The notes under the pieces were generated by a model. It had not been told where the DNA came from and ran no database searches. It saw nothing but the letters and a program-made list of their open reading frames with translations. Below are positions 47,957 through 57,069 of a stretch of DNA of 64,000 bases, one piece after another. The translations under genes were made by a program, and so were the position numbers. Location of the stretch: positions 534,743 to 598,742 of the forward strand of contig CANNEA010000004.1 in NCBI GenBank assembly GCA_947503525.1, read 5' to 3'. Source of the stretch: an uncultured Carboxylicivirga sp. (GTDB lineage Bacteria; Bacteroidota; Bacteroidia; Bacteroidales; Marinilabiliaceae). Each line of letters begins with the position of its first letter. Position 1 is the first letter of the stretch.

Positions 47957-47995
47957 ATATCTACAATGCCCCGGCTTTGTAGATATTATTTTTTA
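47957..47995 (+). terminator. Intrinsic terminator
   Basis: ATATCTACAA (47957-47966) and TTGTAGATAT (47977-47986) form a perfect 10-bp stem around a GC-rich 10-nt loop, followed by TATTTTTTAT. It closes the plus-strand signalling genes and separates them from the convergent polymerase gene at 48028. Confidence 0.85.
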
Positions 47996-48027
47996 TACCA
48001 ACGGGGATGTAAATGAAATTAACAAAG

Positions 48028-50964
48028 CTACTCTTCCAAACTTCGGTTACGTAAGCGGTACATTTTAGTGACTTCAATACTGATAAAACCATACTCGCTC
48101 ACTACGGTACCATATATATGATAGCAGCCGGGACCTCGAAAAGGATACTGCCGCGCTGCTTCCACAAAATGAACAGTGTCCACCCAATGTCCTTGCATAT
48201 CTAGCCAAGTTCCAAAAAACATAGACTGTCCATTGGCTGTACGGGTTGGCTTTCGGGTAACCATATAACCAACTATCGACACATATTTATTAATCAACAA
48301 AGGCAGATCGCGAGCACGCAAGGTAGAAGGCAATTTCTCAGCCAGGAGCTTAAAAGGACTTAAGAGAGGAAAACCCAACAACTCCATTTCATCAAAAGCA
48401 CTTTCCAATTCGTGACTCCACAACTCAGGCAGTTCAAATTCTTTTACCTCTGGCGCAAATAAGGTGGTGTCGGGTTTTACCTTTTTAGAATGACCTAATA
48501 AATGATGCGCATCCCAAAGCAATTCTTTCTTTTCCTTGCCTGTAAAACGAAACGCTCCAATACGAATTAAAATCAACAACTGCTCCAGTGAGATGCCTAC
48601 CCGACCTACAAAATCGGTCAAATCTTTAAACTGACCATGCTGCTGCCTATTCTGAAGAAAAGATTTAGAAGTGGCGCGTTCCAGATTATAAAGCATTGAA
48701 AATCCAAGGTAAATGCGTTTCCCATTAATGCAATTAAGCCATGCGCTCTGATTAACACAAGGGGCTTCCACCTCTGCTCCATCCATTCGGGCTTCGTGCA
48801 AATACAATTCTTGTCGATAAAAACCACCTCCATTATTAAGTGTGGCCACCATATATTCCAAAGGGTAATGCGCCTTGAGGTAGAGGGCTTGATAACTCTC
48901 AATAGCATAACTGGCCGAGTGCCCTTTGGCAAAGGCATAATTGGCAAAACTTTCTATCTGCATCCATATGTCTTTCACCGTTTGCTCGGCATAACCCTTT
49001 TTTCGGCAATTACTATAAAACTTATCGCGCACTTTCCAAAACTCATTGCGTTGCCGGAACTTCCACGACATACCTCTGCGCAAAATATCTGCTTCATCTA
49101 AACTCAAGCCTGCAAAGTAATGGGCTACCTTAATCACATCTTCCTGATAAACCATCACCCCATAGGTTTCATCCAGTATTTCATACAACTCGGGTAAATC
49201 GGCTTTTGCTTTCTCCCGTCTTTTTTCATCCTGAAAACGCAGGATATACTCACGCATCATCCCGCTTTTGGCCACTCCGGGACGAATGATGGAACTGGCT
49301 GCCACCAAACGTAAATAGTCATCAGCCTTCAGTTTAGTCAACAACATACGCATAGCCGGCGACTCCACATAAAAACAACCAATGGCTTTACCTACTTTTA
49401 AGTGCTCCTTAATCAGCTCATCCTCTTTAAACTTTTTAATATCATGTATATCAATATCCAATCCCTGGTTTTCTTTAATAATATCCAACGAATCCTTAAT
49501 CTTACTCAGCCCTCGCTGACTAAGAATATCAAACTTATGCAAGCCCACATCTTCGGCAACGTACATATCAAACTGAAGCGAAGGAAAACCCTTGGGCAAC
49601 ATTTCGGTAGCCGAATAATAGGAAATGGGTTTCTCTGAAATGATTATCCCGCTGGAATGAATACTACAATAGCTTGGAAAACCTTCGATATACTGACTGT
49701 ATTTGATCACCCACTTTCCATACTGCCCGTAATTATCAGGCGCAGGGTTCTTCTGGAGACTCACTATTTCTTCATCGGGCAAACCAAATACTTTACCAAT
49801 CTCGCGAAAAGCCGATTTGTGATTAAAGGTGATATAGGTGCCCAACAAAGCCACCCGATCATAACCATAACGTTCAAAAATAAAGCGAGTGACATCATCA
49901 CGATCTGTCCATGAAAAATCAATATCAAAATCAGGTGGTGAAGTACGATAAGGATTGATAAAACGCTCAAAGTAAAGATTCAGATCAATGGGATCGACAT
50001 TGGTTAAGCGTAAGAGATAAGCCACCAAACTATTGGCTCCACTTCCTCGCCCCACATAGTAATAGCCTTTGCTTCTGGCATATTTCACAATGTCATTGGT
50101 CACCAAAAAATAAGCACAAAAACCTAATTCTTTAATGGTCTTCAGCTCTTTATTCATACGCTCAATCACTTCTTTGGGGCGATCAGGAAAGCGGTACTCC
50201 AATCCTTCTTCGCATTCAGCCTGGAGCAAAGCAAAATCCTTTTCATCTGAACCCAGAAAATAGCGCTTATTTTTATTGACTCCCAATTCAAAATCGATGG
50301 AGCACGAGGATAATACCTTCTGTGTATTCTGAATAAGAGCCGGATAATCGGCATATAAAGTCAGCAACTCATCCTTGAGTAAAAAAGCCTCATTCATCGA
50401 TCCCTGCTCGGTCTCCGGCAGTTTACTCAACAAAGTATTTAAATCAATGGCGCGTAATAAACGGTGCACATTAAAATCGTATTTATGCCTGAATGTGAGC
50501 GTATGCTGAATAAGCAGCTTATTCTGTCGCTTTTTCCACTGCGAAAAAGGTAAAGTTTTTAGTTCCTCCGGCGACACACCCACAAACTCATTATAACGCA
50601 ACTCTTTATTGGCTATTGAAAAAGGATAAAGCACATAAACATGCTTAAAGGCTGGAGCAGTATCCTCAAAAAGATCGCCCGAATGCCGATGTGCCGTCAG
50701 GTGTTCATTCAACTCCTTAAAACCTTCATTATTGCGGGCAATACCCACATACTTCTGCTCCACTCCATTACGAAAATCAATGCCCACCACAGGCGTTACA
50801 CCAAACTCTGGCGAACGACGTACAAAATCGATACAAGCCGAAGTGCTATTGATATCTGTAAGCGTAACGATACTATACCCTCCTTCAGAAGCGAGTTTTA
50901 ATAAATCCTCGGAAGATAAAGTACCGTATTTAAAACTATAATATGTATGACAGTTTGTTAACAT
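48028..50964 (-). CDS. DNA polymerase III alpha-type, error-prone DnaE2/ImuC-like
   Basis: A 978-aa C-family polymerase. The PHP domain (residues 1-220) starts NCHTYYSFKYGT. The palm holds GRGSGANS (305-312) and the catalytic PDFDIDF (344-350, Asp345 and Asp347). The fingers (YVEDVGLHKFDILSQRGL, VYQEDVIKVAHYFAGL, ANYAFAKGHSASYA) and an OB-fold near the C-terminus follow. At 978 residues it is shorter than a replicative Bacteroidota DnaE, in line with the accessory DnaE2 type. The gene lies next to a Y-family polymerase and a LexA-like repressor, as in damage-inducible mutagenesis cassettes. The specific DnaE2 role is inferred from size and context. Confidence 0.85.
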   Translation of the reverse strand: MLTNCHTYYSFKYGTLSSEDLLKLASEGGYSIVTLTDINSTSACIDFVRRSPEFGVTPVVGIDFRNGVEQKYVGIARNNEGFKELNEHLTAHRHSGDLFEDTAPAFKHVYVLYPFSIANKELRYNEFVGVSPEELKTLPFSQWKKRQNKLLIQHTLTFRHKYDFNVHRLLRAIDLNTLLSKLPETEQGSMNEAFLLKDELLTLYADYPALIQNTQKVLSSCSIDFELGVNKNKRYFLGSDEKDFALLQAECEEGLEYRFPDRPKEVIERMNKELKTIKELGFCAYFLVTNDIVKYARSKGYYYVGRGSGANSLVAYLLRLTNVDPIDLNLYFERFINPYRTSPPDFDIDFSWTDRDDVTRFIFERYGYDRVALLGTYITFNHKSAFREIGKVFGLPDEEIVSLQKNPAPDNYGQYGKWVIKYSQYIEGFPSYCSIHSSGIIISEKPISYYSATEMLPKGFPSLQFDMYVAEDVGLHKFDILSQRGLSKIKDSLDIIKENQGLDIDIHDIKKFKEDELIKEHLKVGKAIGCFYVESPAMRMLLTKLKADDYLRLVAASSIIRPGVAKSGMMREYILRFQDEKRREKAKADLPELYEILDETYGVMVYQEDVIKVAHYFAGLSLDEADILRRGMSWKFRQRNEFWKVRDKFYSNCRKKGYAEQTVKDIWMQIESFANYAFAKGHSASYAIESYQALYLKAHYPLEYMVATLNNGGGFYRQELYLHEARMDGAEVEAPCVNQSAWLNCINGKRIYLGFSMLYNLERATSKSFLQNRQQHGQFKDLTDFVGRVGISLEQLLILIRIGAFRFTGKEKKELLWDAHHLLGHSKKVKPDTTLFAPEVKEFELPELWSHELESAFDEMELLGFPLLSPFKLLAEKLPSTLRARDLPLLINKYVSIVGYMVTRKPTRTANGQSMFFGTWLDMQGHWVDTVHFVEAARQYPFRGPGCYHIYGTVVSEYGFISIEVTKMYRLRNRSLEE

Positions 50965-51144
50965 TAAATATTAGACAATAGACTGTGAGCTTATTAGATC
51001 ACTAGAGTCTTTTGGTTATGAAACCATAAAGCTCTAAGATCAAAAGAACTCACACCTTAATTCATTAGATTACTTCGCTCTACAGCCGGACATTAGCAAA
51101 TTGTCCAATCTCCAAATTGATTAATTAACACATTAAACATTGAC

Positions 51145-52359
51145 TTACATCCTTCGATGCGCTGGAATAACAGGGGCTTGCCCGTTAAATGGATTCATAT
51201 GACCAATGGTTTTTGAGCCCATTCCGATGGCACGTTTTACGGCTTGCTGGCCATAACGATCGCGTACTTTATCCATGGCCTGATAAAGCTTAATCAGCTT
51301 AAACGAATCTTCGAAGAGTTTGATTTGATAACTACCTCCAATCAAATGGCTAAAACGCACACCTATCAATCGCACCAAAACTCTACGATCATACACTTTT
51401 TCAAATAAATCCTTTACCTCATCTATTAAAGTATGGTCGAGCGAAGTATAAGCAATACGCCGTTGCTTAGTATGTGTCTGAAAATCGCTATAGCGTACTT
51501 TCACACTCACACAAGCCGTTAACTTATTGCCATTTCGCAATTGAAAAGCCAGGTTCTCAGCCATCGATAAAATAATAGTCCGCAACTTATACACATCCGT
51601 GGTGTCTTTTTCAAAGGTGCGCTCCATTGAAATGGATTTACGTTCGTGATAAGCAATAACCGGTGTATTATCAATACCCTGTGCCTTCTTCCAAATCATG
51701 GTTCCGTTTTTACCCAGCACACGCTCCATCAATTCCACAGGCATTTCCTGAACCGTCTTCACCCGCTCTACTCCCATACTGCGCAACAAACGGTAAGTTT
51801 GGTTACCCACCATCGGAATTTTCTTCACCGACAGAGGAGCCAAAAAGGGTTTCTCATAACCTTTTACAATTTGAATGTGATTATTGGGTTTAGCCTCACT
51901 GGTACCCACCTTTGATACAGTTTTGCTGGTTGACAAACCAAAAGAAATGGGCAAACTGGTTTCTTTCATAATCTCCTCACGCAACTCTTTAGCCCATAAG
52001 TAGGTCGTTTTTACATAGCGATCCATCCCGCTCACATCTACATAAAACTCATCAATCGATGATTTTTCAAACAGAGGCGAACGCTCACGAATAATATCAG
52101 TTACCTCATCCGAAAACTTACTGTACACCCCGCTATTCCCCCTAATAACTGTTGCATGGGGACACAACTGCCGCGCCATCTTCATGGGCATGGCCGAATG
52201 AATACCATATTGCCTTGCCTCGTAACTACACGCAGCCACCACTCCTCTATCCGAAGTTCCTCCAATCAGCACCGGACGGTTATTTAATTTACTATCCATC
52301 AAGCGCTCACACGACACAAAAAATGTGTCTAAATCCATGTGCAATATTGTTTTTTGCAT
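51145..52359 (-). CDS. dinB: Y-family DNA polymerase IV
   Basis: A 404-aa protein with the Y-family catalytic motifs: MDLDTFFVSCE (Asp of motif I), VVAACSYEARQYGI, SSIDEFYVDVSG (Asp-Glu of motif III) and SFGLSTSKTVSKVGT. The little-finger domain contains ISMERTFEKDT and a C-terminal LIGVRFSHLIGG block. It synthesises DNA past lesions. A perfect inverted repeat (52385-52401) lies 25 bp upstream of the ATG, in the promoter shared with the LexA-like gene, so it is probably repressed by that protein. The 180-bp gap to the DnaE gene holds no other gene, so the two may be co-transcribed. Confidence 0.93.
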   Translation of the reverse strand: MQKTILHMDLDTFFVSCERLMDSKLNNRPVLIGGTSDRGVVAACSYEARQYGIHSAMPMKMARQLCPHATVIRGNSGVYSKFSDEVTDIIRERSPLFEKSSIDEFYVDVSGMDRYVKTTYLWAKELREEIMKETSLPISFGLSTSKTVSKVGTSEAKPNNHIQIVKGYEKPFLAPLSVKKIPMVGNQTYRLLRSMGVERVKTVQEMPVELMERVLGKNGTMIWKKAQGIDNTPVIAYHERKSISMERTFEKDTTDVYKLRTIILSMAENLAFQLRNGNKLTACVSVKVRYSDFQTHTKQRRIAYTSLDHTLIDEVKDLFEKVYDRRVLVRLIGVRFSHLIGGSYQIKLFEDSFKLIKLYQAMDKVRDRYGQQAVKRAIGMGSKTIGHMNPFNGQAPVIPAHRRM

Positions 52360-52384
52360 TATGTCGATATTTTCGTCATTTTAC

Positions 52385-52401
52385 TGACTATAAATTAGTC
52401 A
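52385..52401. promoter_or_regulatory. Candidate LexA-like operator in the dinB/repressor divergent promoter
   Basis: TGACTATAAATTAGTCA is a perfect inverted repeat TGACTA-n5-TAGTCA. A partially overlapping GTCA-n6-TGAC repeat starts 10 bp earlier at 52375. It lies 25 bp before dinB and 131 bp before the repressor gene; it is a good position for a repressor controlling dinB. Confidence 0.5.
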
Positions 52402-52532
52402 TTATTCTTATCTTTATAAAATAATTAAATGGCTTTTTTGCGATGCAAAGCAGAAGAGACTGACAGTTAAGGCTAAAAATTAACGATCGGCTGACAACTA
52501 ATGGTTGGTAGCTTTTATTAAATACTCAGGCT

Positions 52533-53258
52533 ATGTATTTTGCAGATAACATTAAATTCCTACGTCAACGAAAGAAACTATCCCAGAACGACTTATCATC
52601 CAGCTTGAAGTTAACCCGAACAACTTTAGCCGGATATGAAAAGAGTGTTCAACCGCCATTCAAGACATTAGTAAAGTTTGCCGATTACTTTAAGGTATCC
52701 ATCGATGCACTGATTCGTTATAAGCTTAACGAGTTATCCGAATTTCAACTCTCACAAATAGAAGGTGGTTTTGATATAGATGTGACTGGTCAAAAGCTTC
52801 GCCTCTTAACAGTATCGGTGGATAAGGACGGAGAAGAAAACATTGAAATGGTTCCGGTAAAAGCACAGGCCGGCTACACCTCTGATTATGGCGACATTGG
52901 TTTTATCGCTTCTTTGCCTAAGTTTTCACTGCCTTTTCTGCCCAAGGAAAAAACTTATCGCACGTTCCAGATTAAAGGCGATTCGATGCTGCCTATTCCT
53001 GAAGGATCGTGGGTAACGGGGGCATACACACAGAACTGGAACACGATTAAAGACGGTACACCTTGTGTTATTGTTACTCAGGATGACGGTATTGTATTTA
53101 AGGTGGTGTATAACCAGATTAAAAAGAACCATACCCTTCTACTGGTATCGACCAACCGCAATTATAAACCTTATGAGATAGATGCCAATAAAATAATAGA
53201 GGTGTGGCAGTTTATTACCTATAATGGTTTTGAGGTGGAGTCAGGAGTGAAGATTTAA
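52533..53258 (+). CDS. LexA-like repressor: XRE HTH plus S24 self-cleaving peptidase
   Basis: A 241-aa protein with a lambda-Cro-type HTH (residues 5-60, NIKFLRQRKKLSQNDLSSSL, LTRTTLAGYEKSVQPP) and a C-terminal S24 domain. The self-cleavage site is Ala113-Gly114 (VKAQAGY). The catalytic serine is Ser151 in IKGDSMLPIPEGS and the lysine is Lys190 in VFKVVY. All residues needed for RecA-stimulated autocleavage are present. It is transcribed divergently from dinB and probably represses that gene and perhaps the DnaE gene, releasing them under DNA damage. A UmuD-like role is excluded by the complete HTH. Confidence 0.9.
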   Translation: MYFADNIKFLRQRKKLSQNDLSSSLKLTRTTLAGYEKSVQPPFKTLVKFADYFKVSIDALIRYKLNELSEFQLSQIEGGFDIDVTGQKLRLLTVSVDKDGEENIEMVPVKAQAGYTSDYGDIGFIASLPKFSLPFLPKEKTYRTFQIKGDSMLPIPEGSWVTGAYTQNWNTIKDGTPCVIVTQDDGIVFKVVYNQIKKNHTLLLVSTNRNYKPYEIDANKIIEVWQFITYNGFEVESGVKI

Positions 53259-53470
53259 ATACAGTTTACTCTCCCTAAGGTAAGAGAACGGTTCTCTATT
53301 TATTACAATGCTGATAACGATTACCCCAAACCACTAAAAAGGCTTATCCCCACTACCAAACACAAAAACATAACTCTTGGTCATATGCACATAATTAGGC
53401 ATCTTTACTGAAGTGATTAAATAACACACATTACCATACTAATTTCAGCAACCAATAAATTAACTCTAAC

Positions 53471-54223
53471 ATGGCTTTATACAAATCAAGTAACCCAGCC
53501 TTAAACAGCAAAACATTTAAATCAGCACGTAGCATCGACTCTTCTGCCGAAGTGATGACCATTAACGGAACCGTTAATAAAACGGCATTACTCGCCACAT
53601 TGGCTTTTGCGGCTGCTGTTTTTACCTGGGATATATTTATGCTTAATCAAAACCCGGCGAGTATTCAGCCCTATATCATTGGAGGTTTTCTGGTTGGGTT
53701 TATTACCGCTATTGTGATCATTTTTAAAAAGACACTTGCTCCTTTTTTAGCTCCACTATATTGCCTTGCTGAAGGATTAGCACTTGGCGGACTATCGGCC
53801 ATGATGGAGATGAGTTACCCGGGTATTGTATTACAAGCCATCATCCTGACTTTTGGTATTTTGTTTGGCCTCTTATTGATTTATCGCATGGGCATTATTA
53901 AAGCCACTGAGAATTTTAAATTAATGGTGGCATCTGCTACGGCAGGCATTGCATTTTTCTACTTCATCTCATTTATTGGCGGTTTCTTTGGGTTTCACCT
54001 TCCTTTTCTTCACGACAATTCGACCATGGGTATTATTATATCATTGGTTATTGTAGCCATTGCTGCACTTAATCTAGTAGTTGATTTCGACTTTATTGAA
54101 AAAGGAGCAGAAGCTAAAGCTCCTAAATATATGGAATGGTATGCAGCCTTTGGCTTGATGGTTACTCTTATTTGGCTCTATCTTGAGATATTAAGATTAC
54201 TTTCGAAATTAAGAAGCCGATAA
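53471..54223 (+). CDS. Bax inhibitor-1/YccA-family membrane protein
   Basis: A 250-aa inner-membrane protein with seven hydrophobic segments. The N-terminal cytosolic SNPALNSKTF motif and segments such as PLYCLAEGLALGGLSAMMEM and the C-terminal LNLVVDFDFIEKGAE (acidic pair typical of the BI-1 pore) match YccA-like BI-1 proteins. The role in bacteria is poorly defined; some affect FtsH proteolysis or calcium flux. The metallo-beta-lactamase gene begins 3 bp after its stop, so the two are surely co-transcribed. Confidence 0.92.
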   Translation: MALYKSSNPALNSKTFKSARSIDSSAEVMTINGTVNKTALLATLAFAAAVFTWDIFMLNQNPASIQPYIIGGFLVGFITAIVIIFKKTLAPFLAPLYCLAEGLALGGLSAMMEMSYPGIVLQAIILTFGILFGLLLIYRMGIIKATENFKLMVASATAGIAFFYFISFIGGFFGFHLPFLHDNSTMGIIISLVIVAIAALNLVVDFDFIEKGAEAKAPKYMEWYAAFGLMVTLIWLYLEILRLLSKLRSR

Positions 54224-54226
54224 AGC

Positions 54227-54973
54227 ATGCTAAAATCAACCACCTTAGTAATCTTATTATTATTTGCTTCATATGCACTTGGACAAAGCAGTAATAAAAT
54301 TGTAATTGATGAAGATATTCAACTGATTCAACTGCAAGATTCAATATTTGTACATATTACCTGGCACGAAGGTGATGGCTTTGGTCGTTTTCCTTCCAAT
54401 GGATTACTGCTTATTAAAAATGGAAAAGTACTATTGGTAGATACACCAATGGATAATGAAAAAACAGAACGCTTGTGTGACTATATAAGCAATAAACTCA
54501 ATGCTATACCAAGCCATTTAATTATTGGGCATTTCCATAATGATTGCTTGGGAGGCTTACCTTATCTTCAAAGCATTGGCGTGAAATCCATCGCCCATTC
54601 GCTGACCAAAGCCAAATGTGAAGAGCTTAACTTAGCGCTGCCTGGTTCGACATTTAAAGATGCTTTAAATTTTGATTTCAATGGAGTGCCAATTTCTTGT
54701 CGTTTTTTTGGCGGCGGTCATTCATTCGACAACATCACTGTATGGCTACCTAAGCAGCAAATCCTATTTGGAGGATGTTTGGTTAAAACCTACAACGCTC
54801 AAGGTTTAGGTAATTTATCCGATGCTGTTGTAGGAGAATGGGAGAACACAATCAACAAAATCACAATGGAATATTCAGAAGTTTCAAGCGTCATCCCTGG
54901 CCATGGCAGTTTCGGTGGATCTGAATTACTGGATCGCACCATTGAGCTGGTTCAAATTCATCAGATGCAATAA
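54227..54973 (+). CDS. Subclass B1 metallo-beta-lactamase
   Basis: A 248-aa periplasmic enzyme (signal peptide MLKSTTLVILLLFASYALGQ). All zinc ligands of subclass B1 are present: His102-x-His104-x-Asp106 (GHFHNDCLGG), His165 (GGGHSFDN), Cys184 (FGGCLVK) and His226 (PGHGS). The substrate-binding Lys187 and Asn196 (LGNLSD), and the SNGLLL motif following the mobile loop, also match. The enzyme should hydrolyse beta-lactams, including carbapenems, with two zinc ions; activity is inferred from the intact site. It sits in an ordinary chromosomal operon after a BI-1 gene with no mobile element nearby, so it looks like a resident gene. Confidence 0.93.
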   Translation: MLKSTTLVILLLFASYALGQSSNKIVIDEDIQLIQLQDSIFVHITWHEGDGFGRFPSNGLLLIKNGKVLLVDTPMDNEKTERLCDYISNKLNAIPSHLIIGHFHNDCLGGLPYLQSIGVKSIAHSLTKAKCEELNLALPGSTFKDALNFDFNGVPISCRFFGGGHSFDNITVWLPKQQILFGGCLVKTYNAQGLGNLSDAVVGEWENTINKITMEYSEVSSVIPGHGSFGGSELLDRTIELVQIHQMQ

Positions 54974-54985
54974 CAACATTAAAAA

Positions 54986-55474
54986 ATGGATTCTTATTTA
55001 ATTGAAGAGAATAAATTGACCTTGCAAGTCAAAAAATCACCATTATTTATTCGTTCAATGTTGTTTTTATTTTCCTTCTTATCTTTCCTTTTACCATTAG
55101 GAGGAATGATAGGCTACATGGCTATAAATAAAGGTTTTCATGTGAGCTTTTTAATTGGCTTATTTATTTTTAGTCTCATGGGCATCTATTTATTACGAAT
55201 CGCACTATGGAATACCTATGGGAAAGAAGAAATCACATTTAATGGAAAGCACATTAGCTATTTAGTAGATTATGGCTGGTTTAAAGATGCATTAAAAGTA
55301 AAAGAAATAGACCCTATATGCTATTCATCAAAACCTATAGAGTTAGGCGATAATAATCAAGCAGTTTTAGTCATTGGAGGAAATGAGGACAAATTTGAAT
55401 GTGTTACAAGAATACCAACTATTGAAATTGAAAAATTAATAGCAGAATTGAATATTGTGATTGATAAGCACTAA
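54986..55474 (+). CDS. Small membrane protein, hypothetical
   Basis: A 162-aa protein with two adjacent hydrophobic segments (residues ~27-50 and ~57-75) and a soluble C-terminal domain (about 75 residues) with beta-rich sequence resembling a PH-like fold (EEITFNGKHISYLVDYGWF). Function not recognised. It begins 12 bp after the metallo-beta-lactamase stop and is probably part of the same transcript. Confidence 0.6.
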   Translation: MDSYLIEENKLTLQVKKSPLFIRSMLFLFSFLSFLLPLGGMIGYMAINKGFHVSFLIGLFIFSLMGIYLLRIALWNTYGKEEITFNGKHISYLVDYGWFKDALKVKEIDPICYSSKPIELGDNNQAVLVIGGNEDKFECVTRIPTIEIEKLIAELNIVIDKH

Positions 55475-55543
55475 TGATTCCCGAATAATTCTCCTTCCTC
55501 AGTTATTTTATTTTTATCTTGCCTCTTCTAAACATTTAATTTC

Positions 55544-56209
55544 ATGAAACAGATTATTTTAATAGCCATTACTCTATTTACTTTTTCGCAGATCAATGCT
55601 CAAATCAAGGCCAAAACAGAAAGTGGAAATACAGTTATATTGTATAAAAACGGAACCTGGGAATATTACGAGGCAGGTGCGGAAATAAAACAACCTGAAA
55701 AAACGGCACCCGCAGTTATTCCTGCTGCAGTAGCTGCTACAGCCATTGTCATTGACAAAACGGCCACCAAAAGTTCAGAGCGAATAGAGTTATTCAATTG
55801 TGTAAGTCCTAAACTTTCTAAATATTTTGGTGAAGAAAAAGGTAAAATAAGATGCTACTCTTCCCTTAGTAACGACAAAGGTGTGCTTACAATTCGATTT
55901 GAATTAAATGCTCCCGTCGGCGATGGCTATCGTTACTTTGGCAGATCACTGGAAGAGCGGAGCATCACACTGATATTAGATGATGATAAAGAAATCAACA
56001 TTCCTATTGATCAACAAATTGAAGAGAAATTTATCGACAAATGGAACCAATCCTATTTTATTGGCGCTGGCACTTTAAGCGAAGATGAGCTTAATGCCAT
56101 TTACCATTCGAGTCTTTATAAAATAAAAGTGGATTGGAAGAAAAACCCGGAAGTATATGATGTGGAAAACAAAAAACTACTTCAAGAAACGCTAAAAGAA
56201 GTACTTTAA
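55544..56209 (+). CDS. Secreted protein with SH3-like N-terminal repeat, hypothetical
   Basis: A 221-aa protein with a signal peptide (MKQIILIAITLFTFSQINAQ). Residues ~22-45 (KTESGNTVILYKNGTWEYY) match a short motif common at the start of Bacteroidota secreted proteins (DUF3157-like). A proline- and alanine-rich linker (~50-70) leads to a C-terminal domain of ~140 residues (KGVLTIRFELNAPVGDGYRY). No catalytic motif was recognised. It is likely periplasmic. Confidence 0.6.
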   Translation: MKQIILIAITLFTFSQINAQIKAKTESGNTVILYKNGTWEYYEAGAEIKQPEKTAPAVIPAAVAATAIVIDKTATKSSERIELFNCVSPKLSKYFGEEKGKIRCYSSLSNDKGVLTIRFELNAPVGDGYRYFGRSLEERSITLILDDDKEINIPIDQQIEEKFIDKWNQSYFIGAGTLSEDELNAIYHSSLYKIKVDWKKNPEVYDVENKKLLQETLKEVL

Positions 56210-56233
56210 TAATCACAACTAAAACATAAGCCT

Positions 56234-57001
56234 ATGTATTCACATGAAATTGACTATGAGATAAAAGGTCATGATGTTCAGTTTGTTGAAGTTGAACTAG
56301 ACCCACAAGAAACGGTTATTGCCGAAGCCGGAGCCATGCTATATATGGAGGATGGCATTGAATTCGAAGCCAAAATGGGTGATGGATCTAATCCTTCTCA
56401 GGGCTTTTTTGGCAAATTAGTTTCAGGGGCATCACGCGTTATTACAGGTGAATCTTTATTTCTAACCCACTTTACTCACAGAGGACATGGTAAAAAACGT
56501 GTAGCTTTTTCAGCTCCATACCCGGGTACAATAGTACCTCTTGATTTAAGCGCGTTAGGTGGCCGAGTCATTGTGCAGAAAGATGCATTTTTGTGTGCCG
56601 CTATGGGAACAAAATTATCTATGCAGTTTAATCAAAAACTGGGCGCCGGATTCTTTGGTGGCGAAGGTTTTATTCTTCAAAAACTGGAAGGTGATGGCAA
56701 AGCATTTATTCATGCCGGAGGTACTTTAATCGAGCGTGATCTGAATAACGAATCACTACGAATAGATACAGGATGTGTAGTTGGTTATACGGATGGTATC
56801 GATTTTAGTGTTCAACGCTCTGGCGGTCTAAAGTCCATGGTTTTTGGTGGAGAAGGCCTGTTTTTAGCAACACTAAGAGGAACAGGTAAAGTATGGTTAC
56901 AATCCATGCCAATAAGTAAATTGATCACAGCTATTTCACCATATGGTAAAAATACCAGCAAAGAGGATAGCGGTGGTTTACTCAACAATATTTTTGAATA
57001 G
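56234..57001 (+). CDS. AIM24/TIGR00266-family protein
   Basis: A 255-aa cytosolic protein of the AIM24 family (TRAP-like beta fold): [20 protein letters not shown] near residue 20, [31 protein letters not shown] and [20 protein letters not shown]. Function in bacteria is not established. It lies 24 bp after the secreted hypothetical protein and is followed by a plus-strand terminator. Confidence 0.88.
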   Translation: MYSHEIDYEIKGHDVQFVEVELDPQETVIAEAGAMLYMEDGIEFEAKMGDGSNPSQGFFGKLVSGASRVITGESLFLTHFTHRGHGKKRVAFSAPYPGTIVPLDLSALGGRVIVQKDAFLCAAMGTKLSMQFNQKLGAGFFGGEGFILQKLEGDGKAFIHAGGTLIERDLNNESLRIDTGCVVGYTDGIDFSVQRSGGLKSMVFGGEGLFLATLRGTGKVWLQSMPISKLITAISPYGKNTSKEDSGGLLNNIFE

Positions 57002-57008
57002 TACTAAG

Positions 57009-57040
57009 AAAGGGATGGCAATAAGTTATCCCTTTTTATT
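57009..57040 (+). terminator. Intrinsic terminator after the AIM24-family gene
   Basis: AAAGGGAT (57009-57016) pairs with ATCCCTTT (57028-57035) and runs into TTTTTATT. It lies 8 bp past the stop codon. Confidence 0.8.
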
Positions 57041-57069
57041 GTGACGATAAAAGCTTTAATCCTACTGAT

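Noticed and set aside
51145..53258. umuDC-type operon
   Set aside because: The S24 protein has a full DNA-binding HTH and is divergent from the polymerase gene, so it is a repressor, not UmuD. The polymerase matches DinB better than UmuC.
53283..53297. AGAGAAC-G-GTTCTCT inverted repeat after the LexA-like gene, as a terminator
   Set aside because: The stem leaves only one unpaired base at its tip, so the inner pairs cannot form, and there is no T-run. The support is too weak.
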